Below, in pieces: positions 50,689 through 60,378 of a DNA stretch of 64,000 nt (position 1 is its first letter; each line of letters begins with the position of its first letter). Below the pieces are notes generated by a model. That model was not told the origin of the DNA. It saw only the letters and a program-made list of their open reading frames with translations, and searched no databases. Origin of the DNA: Nannocystis sp. (GTDB taxonomy: Bacteria; Myxococcota_A; Polyangia; Nannocystales; Nannocystaceae); assembly GCA_016712315.1 (NCBI GenBank), contig JADJRG010000017.1, positions 62,001 to 126,000 of the forward strand. Reading direction: 5' to 3'. Position numbers and translations under genes: made by a program.

Positions 50689-53646
50689 GTGGTCGGCGCT
50701 CCGCCGGAGGATGACGCGCCCCTCGATCTCGAGGCGGCGCGGCTGCGCGCGCGGATGCGGGCGAACCTGTTCGGAAAGCCAGCAGAGTCGGTGCAGCTCG
50801 GCCGCTTCGAGGTGGTCCGCCTGCTCGGGTCCGGGGCGATGGGGGTGGTCTACGAGGTGGTCGATCCGCGCAGCGGTAATCACCTGGCCTTAAAGACAGT
50901 ACGGAGCCACCACCCGCGGATCCTGTCGCTGTTCAAGAAGGAGTTCAGGGCGCTGACGAGGGTGATGCACCCGAACTTGGTCGCGCTGCACGAGCTGGGG
51001 CGGGCCGGGCAGCACTTCTTCTTCACGATGGAGCTGGTGCGCGGCGCGCGGCTGCTGCGCTACCTGTGGGGCTGTGATGAGGCGCCAGCGGGCGCGGAGG
51101 GGCCGCGGCCCTCGCCTGTGCTCGACTTCGAGCGCCTCCGCGCGTGCTTCAGCCAGCTCGCCGCGGCGGTGGCGGCGCTGCACGAGGCGGGCAAGCTGCA
51201 CCGCGATATCAAGCCCTCCAACGTGATGGTGACGACGGAGGGGCGGGTCGTGCTGATGGACCTCGGCTTCGTCAGCGAGCAGGGGGCGAGCATCCTCGAC
51301 TCGACGCAGGGGAGCATGGTGGTGGGCACGCCGGCGTTCATGCCGCCTGAGCAGGCGCGGGGGGAGCGGCTGGCAGAGGCGGCGGACTGGTACTGCGTAG
51401 GCGCGACGCTGTATCAGGCGCTGACCGGGCTGCCGCCCTTCGGCGACGTCGGGGTGGTGGAGGCGATGCTGCTCAAAGAGACAGGCGCGCCGCCCAGCCC
51501 GCGGCTGCTGGCGCTGGGGATCCCCGGCGACCTGGCGGAGCTGTGCGTGGCGCTCTTGCAGCCAGACCCGGCGGCGCGCCCTCGTGAACCAGAGGTGCTG
51601 GCCCGCCTGCACGCGGCGCCGTGGGGGCGGGCGGCGATGCCGGCGTCGGTGTCGTCGATGCCGCCGGGGACGAGCTCGGGGTTCGTCGGCCGCGGGCTGG
51701 AGCTGCGGGGCTTGGCGGCGGCCTCGGCGGCGGCGCGGCCCCACGGGGGCCGGCCGGGGCGGTTGGAGGTCGTGCAGGTGCGCGGGCCGGCGGGGATCGG
51801 CAAGAGCGCGCTGCTGGCGTGCTTCGTGGAGCGGCTACGCGCGGACCCGGCGCGGCCCCGCGTGGTGCGGGCGCGCTGTAGCCCGCGCGACGCGGTGCCG
51901 TTTCAGGCGATCGACGGGCTGGTCGACGCGCTGGCTCGGCACCTGCGGCAGCTCCCGGTCGAGGAGGCGGCGGGGCTGCTGCCGGCCGACCCGGCGGCGC
52001 TGGTGGGGCTGTTCCCGGTGCTGTCGCAGGTGCCGGCGCTGGCGGCGGTGCGGCCGCTGACGGTGGCGGGCGAGGCGGGGCGGGCGGCGGCGTTCGCGGG
52101 GCTGCGGGCGCTCCTGCAGCGCTTCGCGGCGGCCCACCCGCTGGTGCTGTGGATCGATGATCTGCACTGGGGTGACCTGGAGTCGTCGCAGCGCTTGACC
52201 GCGTTGATGGCGCCGCCGGAGCCGCCGGGGTTGCTCTTGCTGCTGTCTTATCGGACAGAAGAGGCGGAGGAGAGCCCGGGGCTGGCGGGGCTGGCGGGGC
52301 TGGCGGGGCTGGGCGGACATGTGCTGACGCTGGCGCCGCTGGGCGCGAGCGAGGCGGCGGGGCTGGCGGCGGCGCTCCTGGGTGAGGCGGCGACGCCGCT
52401 GCTGGCGACGCGTCTGGCCGAAGAGTCAGGTGGATCGCCGCTGTGGATCCGCGAGCTGGTGCGCCTGCGCGGGGCGGTCGCCGACCATGAGCTGACGCTC
52501 AGCGATCTGGTGCGGCACGCGCGGTCGTCGTTGGACCCGCCCGCGCAGGAGCTGCTCGGCTTGATGGCGAGCTGCCGCGGGGCGCTGCCGCTGGCGCTGG
52601 CGCGGGCGGTCGGGGTGGCGGCGTCGACGCTGCACAGCGCGGTGCCGGCGCTGGTGGGGGCGCGGCTGGTGCGGATCGTGGTGACGGCCGAGGGCGAGGG
52701 GATCGCGCCTTGGGACGGGCGGATCCGCGAGCTGCTGCTGGCGGAGCTGGACGGGGCGGCGCGGAGGCAGCTCCACAAGCGGCTGGCGGAGGGGCTCGGC
52801 CGCCGAGAAGGCGCGGCGGCGCTGCCGGTGATCGACCACCTGCGCGGGGCGGGGGAGCTGGTGGCGGGGCGGTCGCTGGCGATGGCCGCGGCGGCGTATG
52901 AAGAGGCGGCAGGGCGCCTGGGAGAGGCGCGCCCGCTGCTCCGCCTGGCGTATGAGCTGGGGCAAGAAGACGCGGCTTCGCGGGCGATCTTGGGGCGCTT
53001 GGCGGCGGCTCACCTGGCGGTCGGGGAGCCGCTCGCGGCGGCTTCGTTGCTCGAGTCGTTGGCGCGCGGTGGTGAGGGCGAGGAGGCGATCTCGCAGCAG
53101 CTGGCGGCGGCGAAGATCTTGCTGGAGATGGGGGAGATCGGGCGCGGGCGACCGCTGCTCGACGCGGCGCTGCGGGCGCTGGGGCTGTCGGCGAGTGATG
53201 CCCCCTCGGGGGCGCTGGGCAGCCTGCTGCGGCGGGGGGCGCTGCGGCTGCGGGGGCGTCGCTTCCGCGCGCGGACGGCCGCGCAGGTGGCGACGAGCGA
53301 GCTGCTGCAAGTGGACGCGCTGGCGGTGTTGGCGTCGACGGCGCCGATGTGGCTGCCAGAGCGGGCAGCAGAGGCGCAGGAGCGTCACCTGGGGGCGGCG
53401 CTGCGGGCGGGTGAGCCGCTGCGGATCGCCCGTGCGCTGGTGTTTGAGGCGCGGGCGGCGGCGCGGGAGCCAAGGCGTCGCGGCGCGGCGGCGGGGCTGC
53501 TGGCGGCGGCCGAAGCGGCGGCGGCGGCGAGCAGCGAGCGCTCGCTGGCGCTGTACTCCGAGGTGATCGCGCTGGTGGCGGCGCAGCGGGGTGAAGGGGG
53601 AGGCGGAGCAGACGGGGAGGCGCGAGGCTCCGGGCGGTCGTGGTAG
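50689..53646 (+). CDS. Ser/Thr protein kinase fused to AAA ATPase
   Basis: The protein has 985 residues from a GTG. Kinase domain (40-310): GSGAMGVVYE, LALKTV, HRDIKPSN; the DFG motif reads DLG (VLMDLGFV). The AAA_16-type NTPase (about 330-620) has Walker A GPAGIGKSA and Walker B LVLWIDDLHWGD. The rest is helical, as in TPR regions. Related myxobacterial proteins are often 1200 or more residues, so the low-complexity end (GEGGGGADGEARGSGRSW) may follow a truncation. The ECF sigma gene starts 11 bases after, suggesting kinase control of the sigma factor. Confidence 0.88.
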   Translation: MVGAPPEDDAPLDLEAARLRARMRANLFGKPAESVQLGRFEVVRLLGSGAMGVVYEVVDPRSGNHLALKTVRSHHPRILSLFKKEFRALTRVMHPNLVALHELGRAGQHFFFTMELVRGARLLRYLWGCDEAPAGAEGPRPSPVLDFERLRACFSQLAAAVAALHEAGKLHRDIKPSNVMVTTEGRVVLMDLGFVSEQGASILDSTQGSMVVGTPAFMPPEQARGERLAEAADWYCVGATLYQALTGLPPFGDVGVVEAMLLKETGAPPSPRLLALGIPGDLAELCVALLQPDPAARPREPEVLARLHAAPWGRAAMPASVSSMPPGTSSGFVGRGLELRGLAAASAAARPHGGRPGRLEVVQVRGPAGIGKSALLACFVERLRADPARPRVVRARCSPRDAVPFQAIDGLVDALARHLRQLPVEEAAGLLPADPAALVGLFPVLSQVPALAAVRPLTVAGEAGRAAAFAGLRALLQRFAAAHPLVLWIDDLHWGDLESSQRLTALMAPPEPPGLLLLLSYRTEEAEESPGLAGLAGLAGLGGHVLTLAPLGASEAAGLAAALLGEAATPLLATRLAEESGGSPLWIRELVRLRGAVADHELTLSDLVRHARSSLDPPAQELLGLMASCRGALPLALARAVGVAASTLHSAVPALVGARLVRIVVTAEGEGIAPWDGRIRELLLAELDGAARRQLHKRLAEGLGRREGAAALPVIDHLRGAGELVAGRSLAMAAAAYEEAAGRLGEARPLLRLAYELGQEDAASRAILGRLAAAHLAVGEPLAAASLLESLARGGEGEEAISQQLAAAKILLEMGEIGRGRPLLDAALRALGLSASDAPSGALGSLLRRGALRLRGRRFRARTAAQVATSELLQVDALAVLASTAPMWLPERAAEAQERHLGAALRAGEPLRIARALVFEARAAAREPRRRGAAAGLLAAAEAAAAASSERSLALYSEVIALVAAQRGEGGGGADGEARGSGRSW

Positions 53647-53657
53647 CCTGCGGACCC

Positions 53658-54344
53658 ATGGAGGATGATTTCGCGCTCCTCGACGCGTGGCGGGCCGGCG
53701 ACCTCGAGGCCGGCTCGCAGCTCTTTGATCGCCACTTCGAGAGCATCCACCGCTTCCTGCGCCATAAGGTCGGCGATGACACGGATGAGGTGATGCAGCG
53801 GACGCTGCTGGCGTGCGTGGAGTCGCGCGATCGCTTCCGCGGGGCGAGCACCTTCCGGACGTTCTTGTTCGGGGTCGCGCGCCTGGAGCTCTTTTCACAC
53901 TACCGGCGGCGCAAGAAGGCGGACGCGCACACAGACTTTGAGTCGTGCACGTTCTTCGACCTGGATCCGTCGCCGAGCGTGATCGTGGCGCGTCACAAGG
54001 AGCAGCAGCTCCTGCATGAGGCGCTGCGGCGGCTGCCCGTGGACCTGCAGATCGCGCTCGAGCTGCATTATTGGGAGAACATGTCGGCGACGGAGATCGC
54101 GACGGTGCTGGAGATCCCGGCGGGTACGGTGAAGAGCCGGCTGCGGCGGGCGAAGGAGATGCTGCGCGAGACGATGGAGCGGGTTACGCAGTCGCGGGCG
54201 CACTTGGAGAGCTCGCTGGGCGATCTGGACGGGTGGGCGCGCTCGCTGGGCGAGGTGATCCGCGAGGAGCGGGGTGGCAACGGCGCGGCCGCAGGGGGCG
54301 TCGCGCGGCCGGTGAGCGGCGGCGGTGAGCCCGTTGATGATTGA
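53658..54344 (+). CDS. ECF-type RNA polymerase sigma factor
   Basis: The protein has 228 residues from ATG 53658 (MEDDFALLDAWRAG). Region 2 (residues 5-70: AGSQLFDRHFESIHRFLRHKVGDDTDEV) and region 4 (115-165: LPVDLQIALELHYWENMSATEIATVLEIPAGTVKSRL) are present and there is no region 3. The C-terminal 60 residues are a Gly-rich tail. No anti-sigma gene is adjacent. The kinase-ATPase gene is directly upstream, as in ECF types controlled by protein phosphorylation. Confidence 0.9.
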   Translation: MEDDFALLDAWRAGDLEAGSQLFDRHFESIHRFLRHKVGDDTDEVMQRTLLACVESRDRFRGASTFRTFLFGVARLELFSHYRRRKKADAHTDFESCTFFDLDPSPSVIVARHKEQQLLHEALRRLPVDLQIALELHYWENMSATEIATVLEIPAGTVKSRLRRAKEMLRETMERVTQSRAHLESSLGDLDGWARSLGEVIREERGGNGAAAGGVARPVSGGGEPVDD

Positions 54345-54368
54345 TCGAATTCTCGAGGAGGTGCGCGT

Positions 54369-56144
54369 ATGAGCCTTCGCTCGCGGCTTTCGCGGCTCGT
54401 TTGGTGGCTTGGGGCGGCGACGGCGCTGGTGATCGGGCTGGTGGTGATCGCGGCCGCGGTGCGCTGCGCGACCCGCGACGCGCTCGCCGACCACACGGTG
54501 CTCGAGCTGGATCTGGAGCGTCGGCTGGTGGAGCACGTGAGCGAGGACCCGCTCGTACGCTTGCTCTCCGGCGGCGACGCGCAGGGGCTCGACGCGGTGG
54601 TGGCGGCGCTCGAGCGAGCTGCGGCGGATGAGCGCGTGGACGGGGTGGTGGCGCGGATCGGCGGGGCCGAGCACGCGATGGCGACGACTCAAGAGCTGCG
54701 CGACGCGATCCTGGCGCTGCGTCGCCGCGGTAAATTCGCGATCGCGTACGCGGAGACCTTCGGCGAGGTGGGGCCGGGGAGCCGCGGGTACTACCTGGCG
54801 ACGGCTTTTGAGGAGATCTGGCTGCAACCATCGGGCGACGTGGGGCTGACGGGGCCGCTGATGGAGTCGATGTTCTTGGCCGGCACGTTGGAGCTCGCGG
54901 GCGCGGCGCCGCGGATGGATCACCGCCGCGAGTACAAGAACGCCAAAAACATGTTCACGGAGCGGGGCTATACGGCGGCCCACCGCGAGGCGATGGAGGG
55001 GCTCGCCGAGGCGATGCACCGGCAGCTCACGGCGGGGATCGCCGAGGCGCGCGGGTTGACGCCCGAGCAGGTGGCGGCGCTGATCGACCGCGGGCCTTTT
55101 TTAGGGGAAGAGGCGGTCGAGGCGGGGCTGGTAGACCGCCTCGGGTATCGCGACCAGGTGATGGCGGCGGTGCAGGAGCGGACGGGCGGGGCCGGCAAAT
55201 TGTTGTACGCGCAGGCGTACCTCGAGCGGGCTGGGCGTCCGCACGACGAGGGGGCGAAGGTCGCGCTGATCTTCGCGGAGGGCTCGGTGAGCCGCGGGGC
55301 TTCGTCGTTCGATCCGATCTTCGGCGGGCCGACGATGGGCTCGGACACGGTGGCGGGGGCGCTGCGGGCGGCGATCGCCGACAAAGATGTGCGGGCGATC
55401 GTGCTGCGGGTGAATTCGCCGGGGGGCTCGTATGTCGCGTCGGACGCGATCTGGCGGGAGACGGTGCGGGCGGGTGAGGCGGGCAAGCCGGTGATCGTGT
55501 CGATGGGCGATGTGGCGGCTTCGGGGGGCTACTTCATCGCGATGCACGCGCATACGATCGTCGCGCACCCGGGGACCATCACGGGGTCGATCGGGGTGCT
55601 GGGCGGGAAGATCTTGACGCGCTCGCTGTGGGAGCGGCTCGGGGTGAGCTGGGACGCGGTGCATCGCGGGGACAACGCGCGCATGTGGTCGAACCTGCAC
55701 GACTACTCGGCGCCGGAGTGGGAGCGCTTCCAGGCGTGGCTCGACCGGGTGTATTCGGACTTTTCGAAGAAAGTGGCGGAGGGGCGGAAGATGGACGCGG
55801 CCGCGGTGGAGGCGGTGGCGCGCGGGCGAGTGTGGGCGGGCGACGACGCGCAGGCGCGCGGGCTCGTGGACTCGCTCGGCGGCTACGCGGTGGCGCTGCG
55901 CTCGGCGCGTGAGGCGGCAGGGTTGGCGGCGGACGCGGCGATCGAGGTGGTGGTGTTCCCGCAGGAGAAGGGGCTCTTGGGGGCGCTGATGGAGCGCCGC
56001 GAGAGCAGCGAGGCGCCTGCCCGCGTGGAGGCGGCCGCGGCGATGATCCGCGAGCTGCGGCCGGTGGCGGCGGAGCTCCGACGCCTGGGCTTTGGGCCAG
56101 GTTCACACGGGGTGCTGTCGACGCCGCCGATCGAATTTAATTGA
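54369..56144 (+). CDS. sppA: Signal peptide peptidase, SppA 67K type
   Basis: The protein has 591 residues. One N-terminal membrane segment (LVWWLGAATALVIGLVVIAAA) anchors two ClpP-like halves. Catalytic Lys190 in REYKNAKN lies in the first half and Ser385 in DVAASGGYF in the second, matching the E. coli Lys/Ser dyad. NSPGGSYVASD (349-359) forms the oxyanion region. It cleaves remnant signal peptides in the membrane. It starts 24 bases after the ECF gene. Confidence 0.93.
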   Translation: MSLRSRLSRLVWWLGAATALVIGLVVIAAAVRCATRDALADHTVLELDLERRLVEHVSEDPLVRLLSGGDAQGLDAVVAALERAAADERVDGVVARIGGAEHAMATTQELRDAILALRRRGKFAIAYAETFGEVGPGSRGYYLATAFEEIWLQPSGDVGLTGPLMESMFLAGTLELAGAAPRMDHRREYKNAKNMFTERGYTAAHREAMEGLAEAMHRQLTAGIAEARGLTPEQVAALIDRGPFLGEEAVEAGLVDRLGYRDQVMAAVQERTGGAGKLLYAQAYLERAGRPHDEGAKVALIFAEGSVSRGASSFDPIFGGPTMGSDTVAGALRAAIADKDVRAIVLRVNSPGGSYVASDAIWRETVRAGEAGKPVIVSMGDVAASGGYFIAMHAHTIVAHPGTITGSIGVLGGKILTRSLWERLGVSWDAVHRGDNARMWSNLHDYSAPEWERFQAWLDRVYSDFSKKVAEGRKMDAAAVEAVARGRVWAGDDAQARGLVDSLGGYAVALRSAREAAGLAADAAIEVVVFPQEKGLLGALMERRESSEAPARVEAAAAMIRELRPVAAELRRLGFGPGSHGVLSTPPIEFN

Positions 56145-56198
56145 GCGCCGCGCGCGCTCGGAGTCGCCTCTCCTCTTTGTAATTTGTGAGCGAGCAAG

Positions 56199-56238
56199 AA
56201 AAAAAAGAGCGGGCGCCTCGCGCGGTGCGCGGGCGCCC
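56199..56238 (-). terminator. Intrinsic terminator after lipoprotein gene
   Basis: On the minus strand a GGGCGCC/GGCGCCC stem with a 14-base loop (56238-56211) is followed by eight T (56206-56199), ending the gene at 56260. Confidence 0.7.
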
Positions 56239-56259
56239 GAGCGTCGGCGAGCGGTGGTC

Positions 56260-56967
56260 TTATTGCGGGGCCATCGCCCGGATCGCGGCCTCGACGAAGC
56301 TCTCGTTGTCGGTCATGACCTTGAGGAGCTGGTCGCAGGGGATGAAGTCCTTGACGGTGATCTGCGACTCGGGCGGGTCGCGGAAGGGGACGGTGTCGCT
56401 TCGCAGGGTGATGACGCCAGCCCACGGGACGAGGCGCTGAGGGGTCTCACCCGGGCTGCCGATCACGGCGACGACGACGCAGGCGTTGCCGTTGCGCGAG
56501 AAGACGACGTTGACGGGCATGCCGTCGCAGCCGCCGCGCGGGCACACGCGCTCTGGATCGGGGCGGACGTCGATGGGGCGGCCAGGCAGGGCGCGTTGAG
56601 CGACGGCGCCGAGGCGCTGCTGGATCTGGGCGGCGAGGGGCTTGGCCTCGGCGACGGCGCTGGCTGGGATGATCCGCGGCCACAGCAAGACGATCCCGCC
56701 CGCGGCCCCCTTGGAGTGGGAGATCTCGGGGGCGATGAAACGATCCGGGTCGGACTTCATGAGGTCGACCTCTGCCGTGGTACCGCCAGCCGCGCCGCCT
56801 TGCGCGGCCGGTTGTCCGCCGCCCGCGTCGGCGCCGGCGCCGCTCGCAGCGCCCGCCCCAGCGCTCTCGCCTTCCGGTGGGTTGGATTCTCCGCTGTCCG
56901 ACTTACACGCCGCACCGACGAGCGTGAGGGCGAGGGCGAGGAGGCCGTGGTTCAAGACCTTGCGCAT
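56260..56967 (-). CDS. Lipoprotein of unknown function
   Basis: The protein has 235 residues from ATG 56967. The signal peptide (LLALALTLVGAAC) ends at a lipobox. A Gly/Ala/Ser-rich linker (22-65) precedes a domain of about 165 residues with strands such as GIVLLWPRIIPAS, VNVVFSRNGNACVVVAVIG and a C-terminal Cys in DFIPCDQLL. No family was recognised. A terminator follows it. It is divergent from the endonuclease III remnant. Confidence 0.78.
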   Translation of the reverse strand: MRKVLNHGLLALALTLVGAACKSDSGESNPPEGESAGAGAASGAGADAGGGQPAAQGGAAGGTTAEVDLMKSDPDRFIAPEISHSKGAAGGIVLLWPRIIPASAVAEAKPLAAQIQQRLGAVAQRALPGRPIDVRPDPERVCPRGGCDGMPVNVVFSRNGNACVVVAVIGSPGETPQRLVPWAGVITLRSDTVPFRDPPESQITVKDFIPCDQLLKVMTDNESFVEAAIRAMAPQ

Positions 56968-57105
56968 GGCGGCAGTGTAACCGAAGCGCGCGTGCTTCCG
57001 AGTGCCTGACGTCCGCGGTTTTTGGTGGGGGCCGGGCGCCTCAGCTCGCGTGGCTACGCCAGGGAGAGGGGCGCGAACGCGCGCTCCGCGGTATAGGTCG
57101 CGTCG

Positions 57106-57811
57106 ATGACTCCGAACGCGAACACGAACGCGAAGGTGAGGGCGAAGGCGAGGAAGATCCAAAAGATCCTGGACGCGCTGTACCCGGCGCCGCCGATCCC
57201 GCTGCACCACGACGACCCATTCACGCTGCTGGTGGCGGTGGCTCTGTCGGCGCAGACGACGGACGCGCGGGTGAACTTGGTGACGCCCGCGCTGTTTCAG
57301 CGGGCCCCCGACGCGTTCGCGATGGCGGCGATGGAGGAGAGCGAGCTGCTGGGGTTGATCCGGACGTGTGGGCTGGCTCCGGCGAAGTCGCGGAACCTGC
57401 GAGCGATGGCGCGGCTGCTGGTGGAGCGGCACGGCGGGGCGGTGCTAAGCGAGCTTCGAGGCGCTCGAGGCGCTGCCAGGGGTAGGACACAAGACGGCGT
57501 CGGTGGTGATGAGCCAGGCGTTCGGGGCGCCGGCGTTCCCGGTGGATACCCATATCCACCGGCTGGCGGCGCGCTGGGGGCTGTCGGACGGCCGCAGCGT
57601 CGAGCAGACAGAGCGAGACCTGAAGGCGCTCTTTGCGAGAGAAAAAGAGTCGTGGAACCGGTTGCACCTGCAAATGATCTACTTCGGCCGCGAACACTGC
57701 CCGGCGCGCGGGCATTCTAAGAAAGATTGCCCGATCTGCCGCTGGGCGGGGGTCGAAGCGGTGAACGAGTCGGCGAAGAGGTCGACGGAGAAGAAGAAGG
57801 CGACGGCTTAG
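57106..57811 (+). pseudogene. nth: Endonuclease III with an internal frameshift
   Basis: The first frame gives the N-terminal part (LLVAVALSAQTTDARVNLVTPALF ...ARLLVERHGGAV). Near 57448-57460 the reading shifts to the next frame, which continues LEALPGVGHKTASVVMSQAFG (the helix-hairpin-helix with catalytic Lys) and PVDTHIHR (catalytic Asp). It ends in a Cys cluster of CPARGHSKKDCPIC type, differing from the E. coli CX6CX2CX5C. A two-base loss or one-base gain explains it; TAA lies at the junction in the second frame. Either a true pseudogene or a sequence error; all catalytic residues remain. Confidence 0.85.
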
Positions 57812-60378
57812 GTGCCGATGCTGCGGAGGTGGACGAGGGGGCCCTCGGGGGGCTCGCCGCGGAGATCGACCTCGCCGACGATCACCCAAAAATTGTCCTC
57901 GCTGGGATCGACGAGGGTGTGGCGCACGGACCAGGTGCGGTGGCCGCTGGACTTGATGGCGGTGTACTTGGGGAAGCGGGCGCCGTGGTCGTAGCGGAGG
58001 TGCTCGTGCTCGGCGTAAAAATCGACCATGGCGGCTTGGAGGCGCTCGGGGGTCCAGGGATCTTCGGGGTCCTGGCGGATGAGCGCGGCGGCCTCTTCCC
58101 AGGCGCGGGTGGCGAGGGCGCGGACGAGGGCGTGCATCTCGGCGCGGATCCGGGCGGCGAAGGCCTTGGGGTCGCGGGCGAGGTCGCGGTCGACGGTGCG
58201 CAGCTCGCCGGCCTCGCTGAGCACCTCGGCCGGGTGCAGCATCGCCTCCCACTCGTGCAAGAGGCTGGTGTCGACGTGCTCGAGGGTGGTGCGCAGGTAG
58301 GCGATGACGTCGAGGAGCTCGCCGTCCTTGGTGTCCTCTGGGACAGTTTGCACGAGCGTCTTGTAGACCTCGGTGAGGTAGCGGAGCAGGACCCCCTCGG
58401 AGCGGGCGAGGCCGTACTCCTTGATGTAATCGTTAAAGGAGCAGTAGCGCTCGTACATGTCGCGGGCGACGCCTTTGGGGCGGATGCTCTCGCGGGCGAC
58501 CCAGGGGTGCGCGGCGACGAACTCATTAAAGGTGTCGTAGATGAAGTCGCGGTTGGGCTTGGGGTGCTCGATGCCGTCGAGCTGGGCGATCCGCTCCTCG
58601 TACTCGACGCCGTCGGCCTTGAGCTCGGCGATCTTGTCGGCCTTGGCGCGCTTCTCTTGGGCGATGAGGATGACGGTGGGGTCCTCCAAGATCGCCTCGA
58701 CGAGGCTGAGCACGTCGACGGCGAAGGTGTCGCGGGCGCGATCGATGAGGTGGAGGGCGTGGTGGAGGTAGAGGGCGAGGGTCTGGAAGAGCGAGAACTC
58801 GCGCTGGAGGCCGCGGCGGAGCTGGACCGAGCGGCCAGGGGTGCCAGGGCGGGCGTCGGTGCGGGGGACCAGCTCGATGATGTCGGCGCCGACCAAGGCG
58901 CGGAAGAGCTGCGCGGCGTCGGCGCGGGCCTTGGACTTGCCGCGGGCGCTCTCGTGGCAGGCGTCGATGATCTCGACGAGCCGGCGATAGCCGCCGCCGC
59001 GCTTGCCGATCGCGATCTCGGACTGGAGCAGGTTCAAGACCATGCCGTGGGTGACGGCGAAGACGGAGGTGAGGGGCTCAGGATCGCCGGCTTGCAGGCG
59101 GGCGAAGGTCTCGCTGTCCCAAGGGACATAACCGCGCTCAGGCGGCTTCTTACGGACGAACTTCTTCTTCTCGCCGGCGTGCTTGGCCTCGAGGCGCTTG
59201 TTCTCGATCACGTGCTCGGGGGCCTGGGCGACCACGGAGCCCTGGGTGTCGAAGCCCTTGCGGCCGGCGCGGCCGGCGATCTGCTTGAAGTCGCGGACGC
59301 TGAGGATCTTGGTCTTCTGGCCGTCGTACTTGCAGAGCTTGGTGAAGAGGACGGAGCGCAGGGGGATGTTGACGCCGACGCCGAGGGTGTCGGTGCCGCA
59401 GATTATTTTTAGGTGACCCTGCTGGGCGAGGCGCTCGACGAGGAGGCGGTACTTGGGCAAGAGGCCGGCGTGGTGGACGCCGATGCCGTGGCGGACGTAG
59501 CCGGAGATCTCCTTGCCGTAGGGGGTGTCGAAGCGGAAGCCGTGCAGCGCCTCGAGGATCGCTTGCTTCTCGCCTCGGCTGGAAAAATTGAGGCTGGTGA
59601 GGCTCTGCGCGAGCTCTGCGCACTCACGCTGGGTGAAGTTGACGATGTAGATCGGCGCCTTGCCCCGCTCGAGGAGGTCGGCGATGGTCTCGTGCAGGGG
59701 GATCTCGCGGTACTCGAAGTCGAGCGGGACCGGGCGGCTGGCGGAGCGGACGACGACGGGCGGCTTGCCGGTGAGGCGCTCGAGGCCGGCCTCGATCTCG
59801 CGGGTGTCGCCGAGGGTGGCCGACATCAACATGAAGGTGGCGTAGCGGAGGATCAGCAGCGGGAGCTGCCAGGCGACGCCTCGATCGCGGTCGGCGTAGT
59901 AGTGGAACTCGTCCATGATGACGTCATGGACGGGGGCGTAGTCGCCCTCGCGCAGGGCCTGGTTGGCGAGGATCTCAGCGGTGCAGCAGATGATCGGCGC
60001 CTTGGGGTTGACGCTGGCGTCGCCGGTGAGCATGCCGACGTTCTCGGCGCCGAACTCGTGGCAGAGGGCGAAGAACTTCTCCGAGACGAGCGCCTTGATC
60101 GGGCAGGTGTAGTAGGAGCGCCGGCCGAGCGCGAGCGAGCGCATGTGCATGGCGACGGCGACGAGCGACTTGCCCGAGCCGGTAGGCGTGTTGAGGATGA
60201 CGTGCCTCCCGGCCATGACCTCGAGGACAGCCTCCTCTTGCGCGGGGTAGAGCTCCAGGCCCTGGCCGATCACCCACTCCAAGAAACCCTCGAGGATCGC
60301 GTCCGAGGTGGGGCGCTGGTCGGGGGCGGCGGCGCGGAGGCGGTCGACGACGTCGCGGAGGCTGGCGTGGGCGGTCAC
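57808..60378 (-). CDS. SKI2-like DExH-box helicase with DUF3516 region
   Basis: The protein has 856 residues from a GTG at 60378 that overlaps the previous stop. The frame stays open further upstream, but that sequence belongs to another gene. Motif I TPTGSGKS, Ia CPIKALVSEK, II MDEFH, III MSATLGD, and VI QIAGRAGRKG define a Ski2-type RNA/DNA helicase. The C-terminal half (from about 480) matches the DUF3516 type found in actinobacteria and myxobacteria. It probably unwinds RNA in the cytoplasm. Its last four bases overlap the nth remnant. Confidence 0.9.
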   Translation of the reverse strand: MTAHASLRDVVDRLRAAAPDQRPTSDAILEGFLEWVIGQGLELYPAQEEAVLEVMAGRHVILNTPTGSGKSLVAVAMHMRSLALGRRSYYTCPIKALVSEKFFALCHEFGAENVGMLTGDASVNPKAPIICCTAEILANQALREGDYAPVHDVIMDEFHYYADRDRGVAWQLPLLILRYATFMLMSATLGDTREIEAGLERLTGKPPVVVRSASRPVPLDFEYREIPLHETIADLLERGKAPIYIVNFTQRECAELAQSLTSLNFSSRGEKQAILEALHGFRFDTPYGKEISGYVRHGIGVHHAGLLPKYRLLVERLAQQGHLKIICGTDTLGVGVNIPLRSVLFTKLCKYDGQKTKILSVRDFKQIAGRAGRKGFDTQGSVVAQAPEHVIENKRLEAKHAGEKKKFVRKKPPERGYVPWDSETFARLQAGDPEPLTSVFAVTHGMVLNLLQSEIAIGKRGGGYRRLVEIIDACHESARGKSKARADAAQLFRALVGADIIELVPRTDARPGTPGRSVQLRRGLQREFSLFQTLALYLHHALHLIDRARDTFAVDVLSLVEAILEDPTVILIAQEKRAKADKIAELKADGVEYEERIAQLDGIEHPKPNRDFIYDTFNEFVAAHPWVARESIRPKGVARDMYERYCSFNDYIKEYGLARSEGVLLRYLTEVYKTLVQTVPEDTKDGELLDVIAYLRTTLEHVDTSLLHEWEAMLHPAEVLSEAGELRTVDRDLARDPKAFAARIRAEMHALVRALATRAWEEAAALIRQDPEDPWTPERLQAAMVDFYAEHEHLRYDHGARFPKYTAIKSSGHRTWSVRHTLVDPSEDNFWVIVGEVDLRGEPPEGPLVHLRSIGT

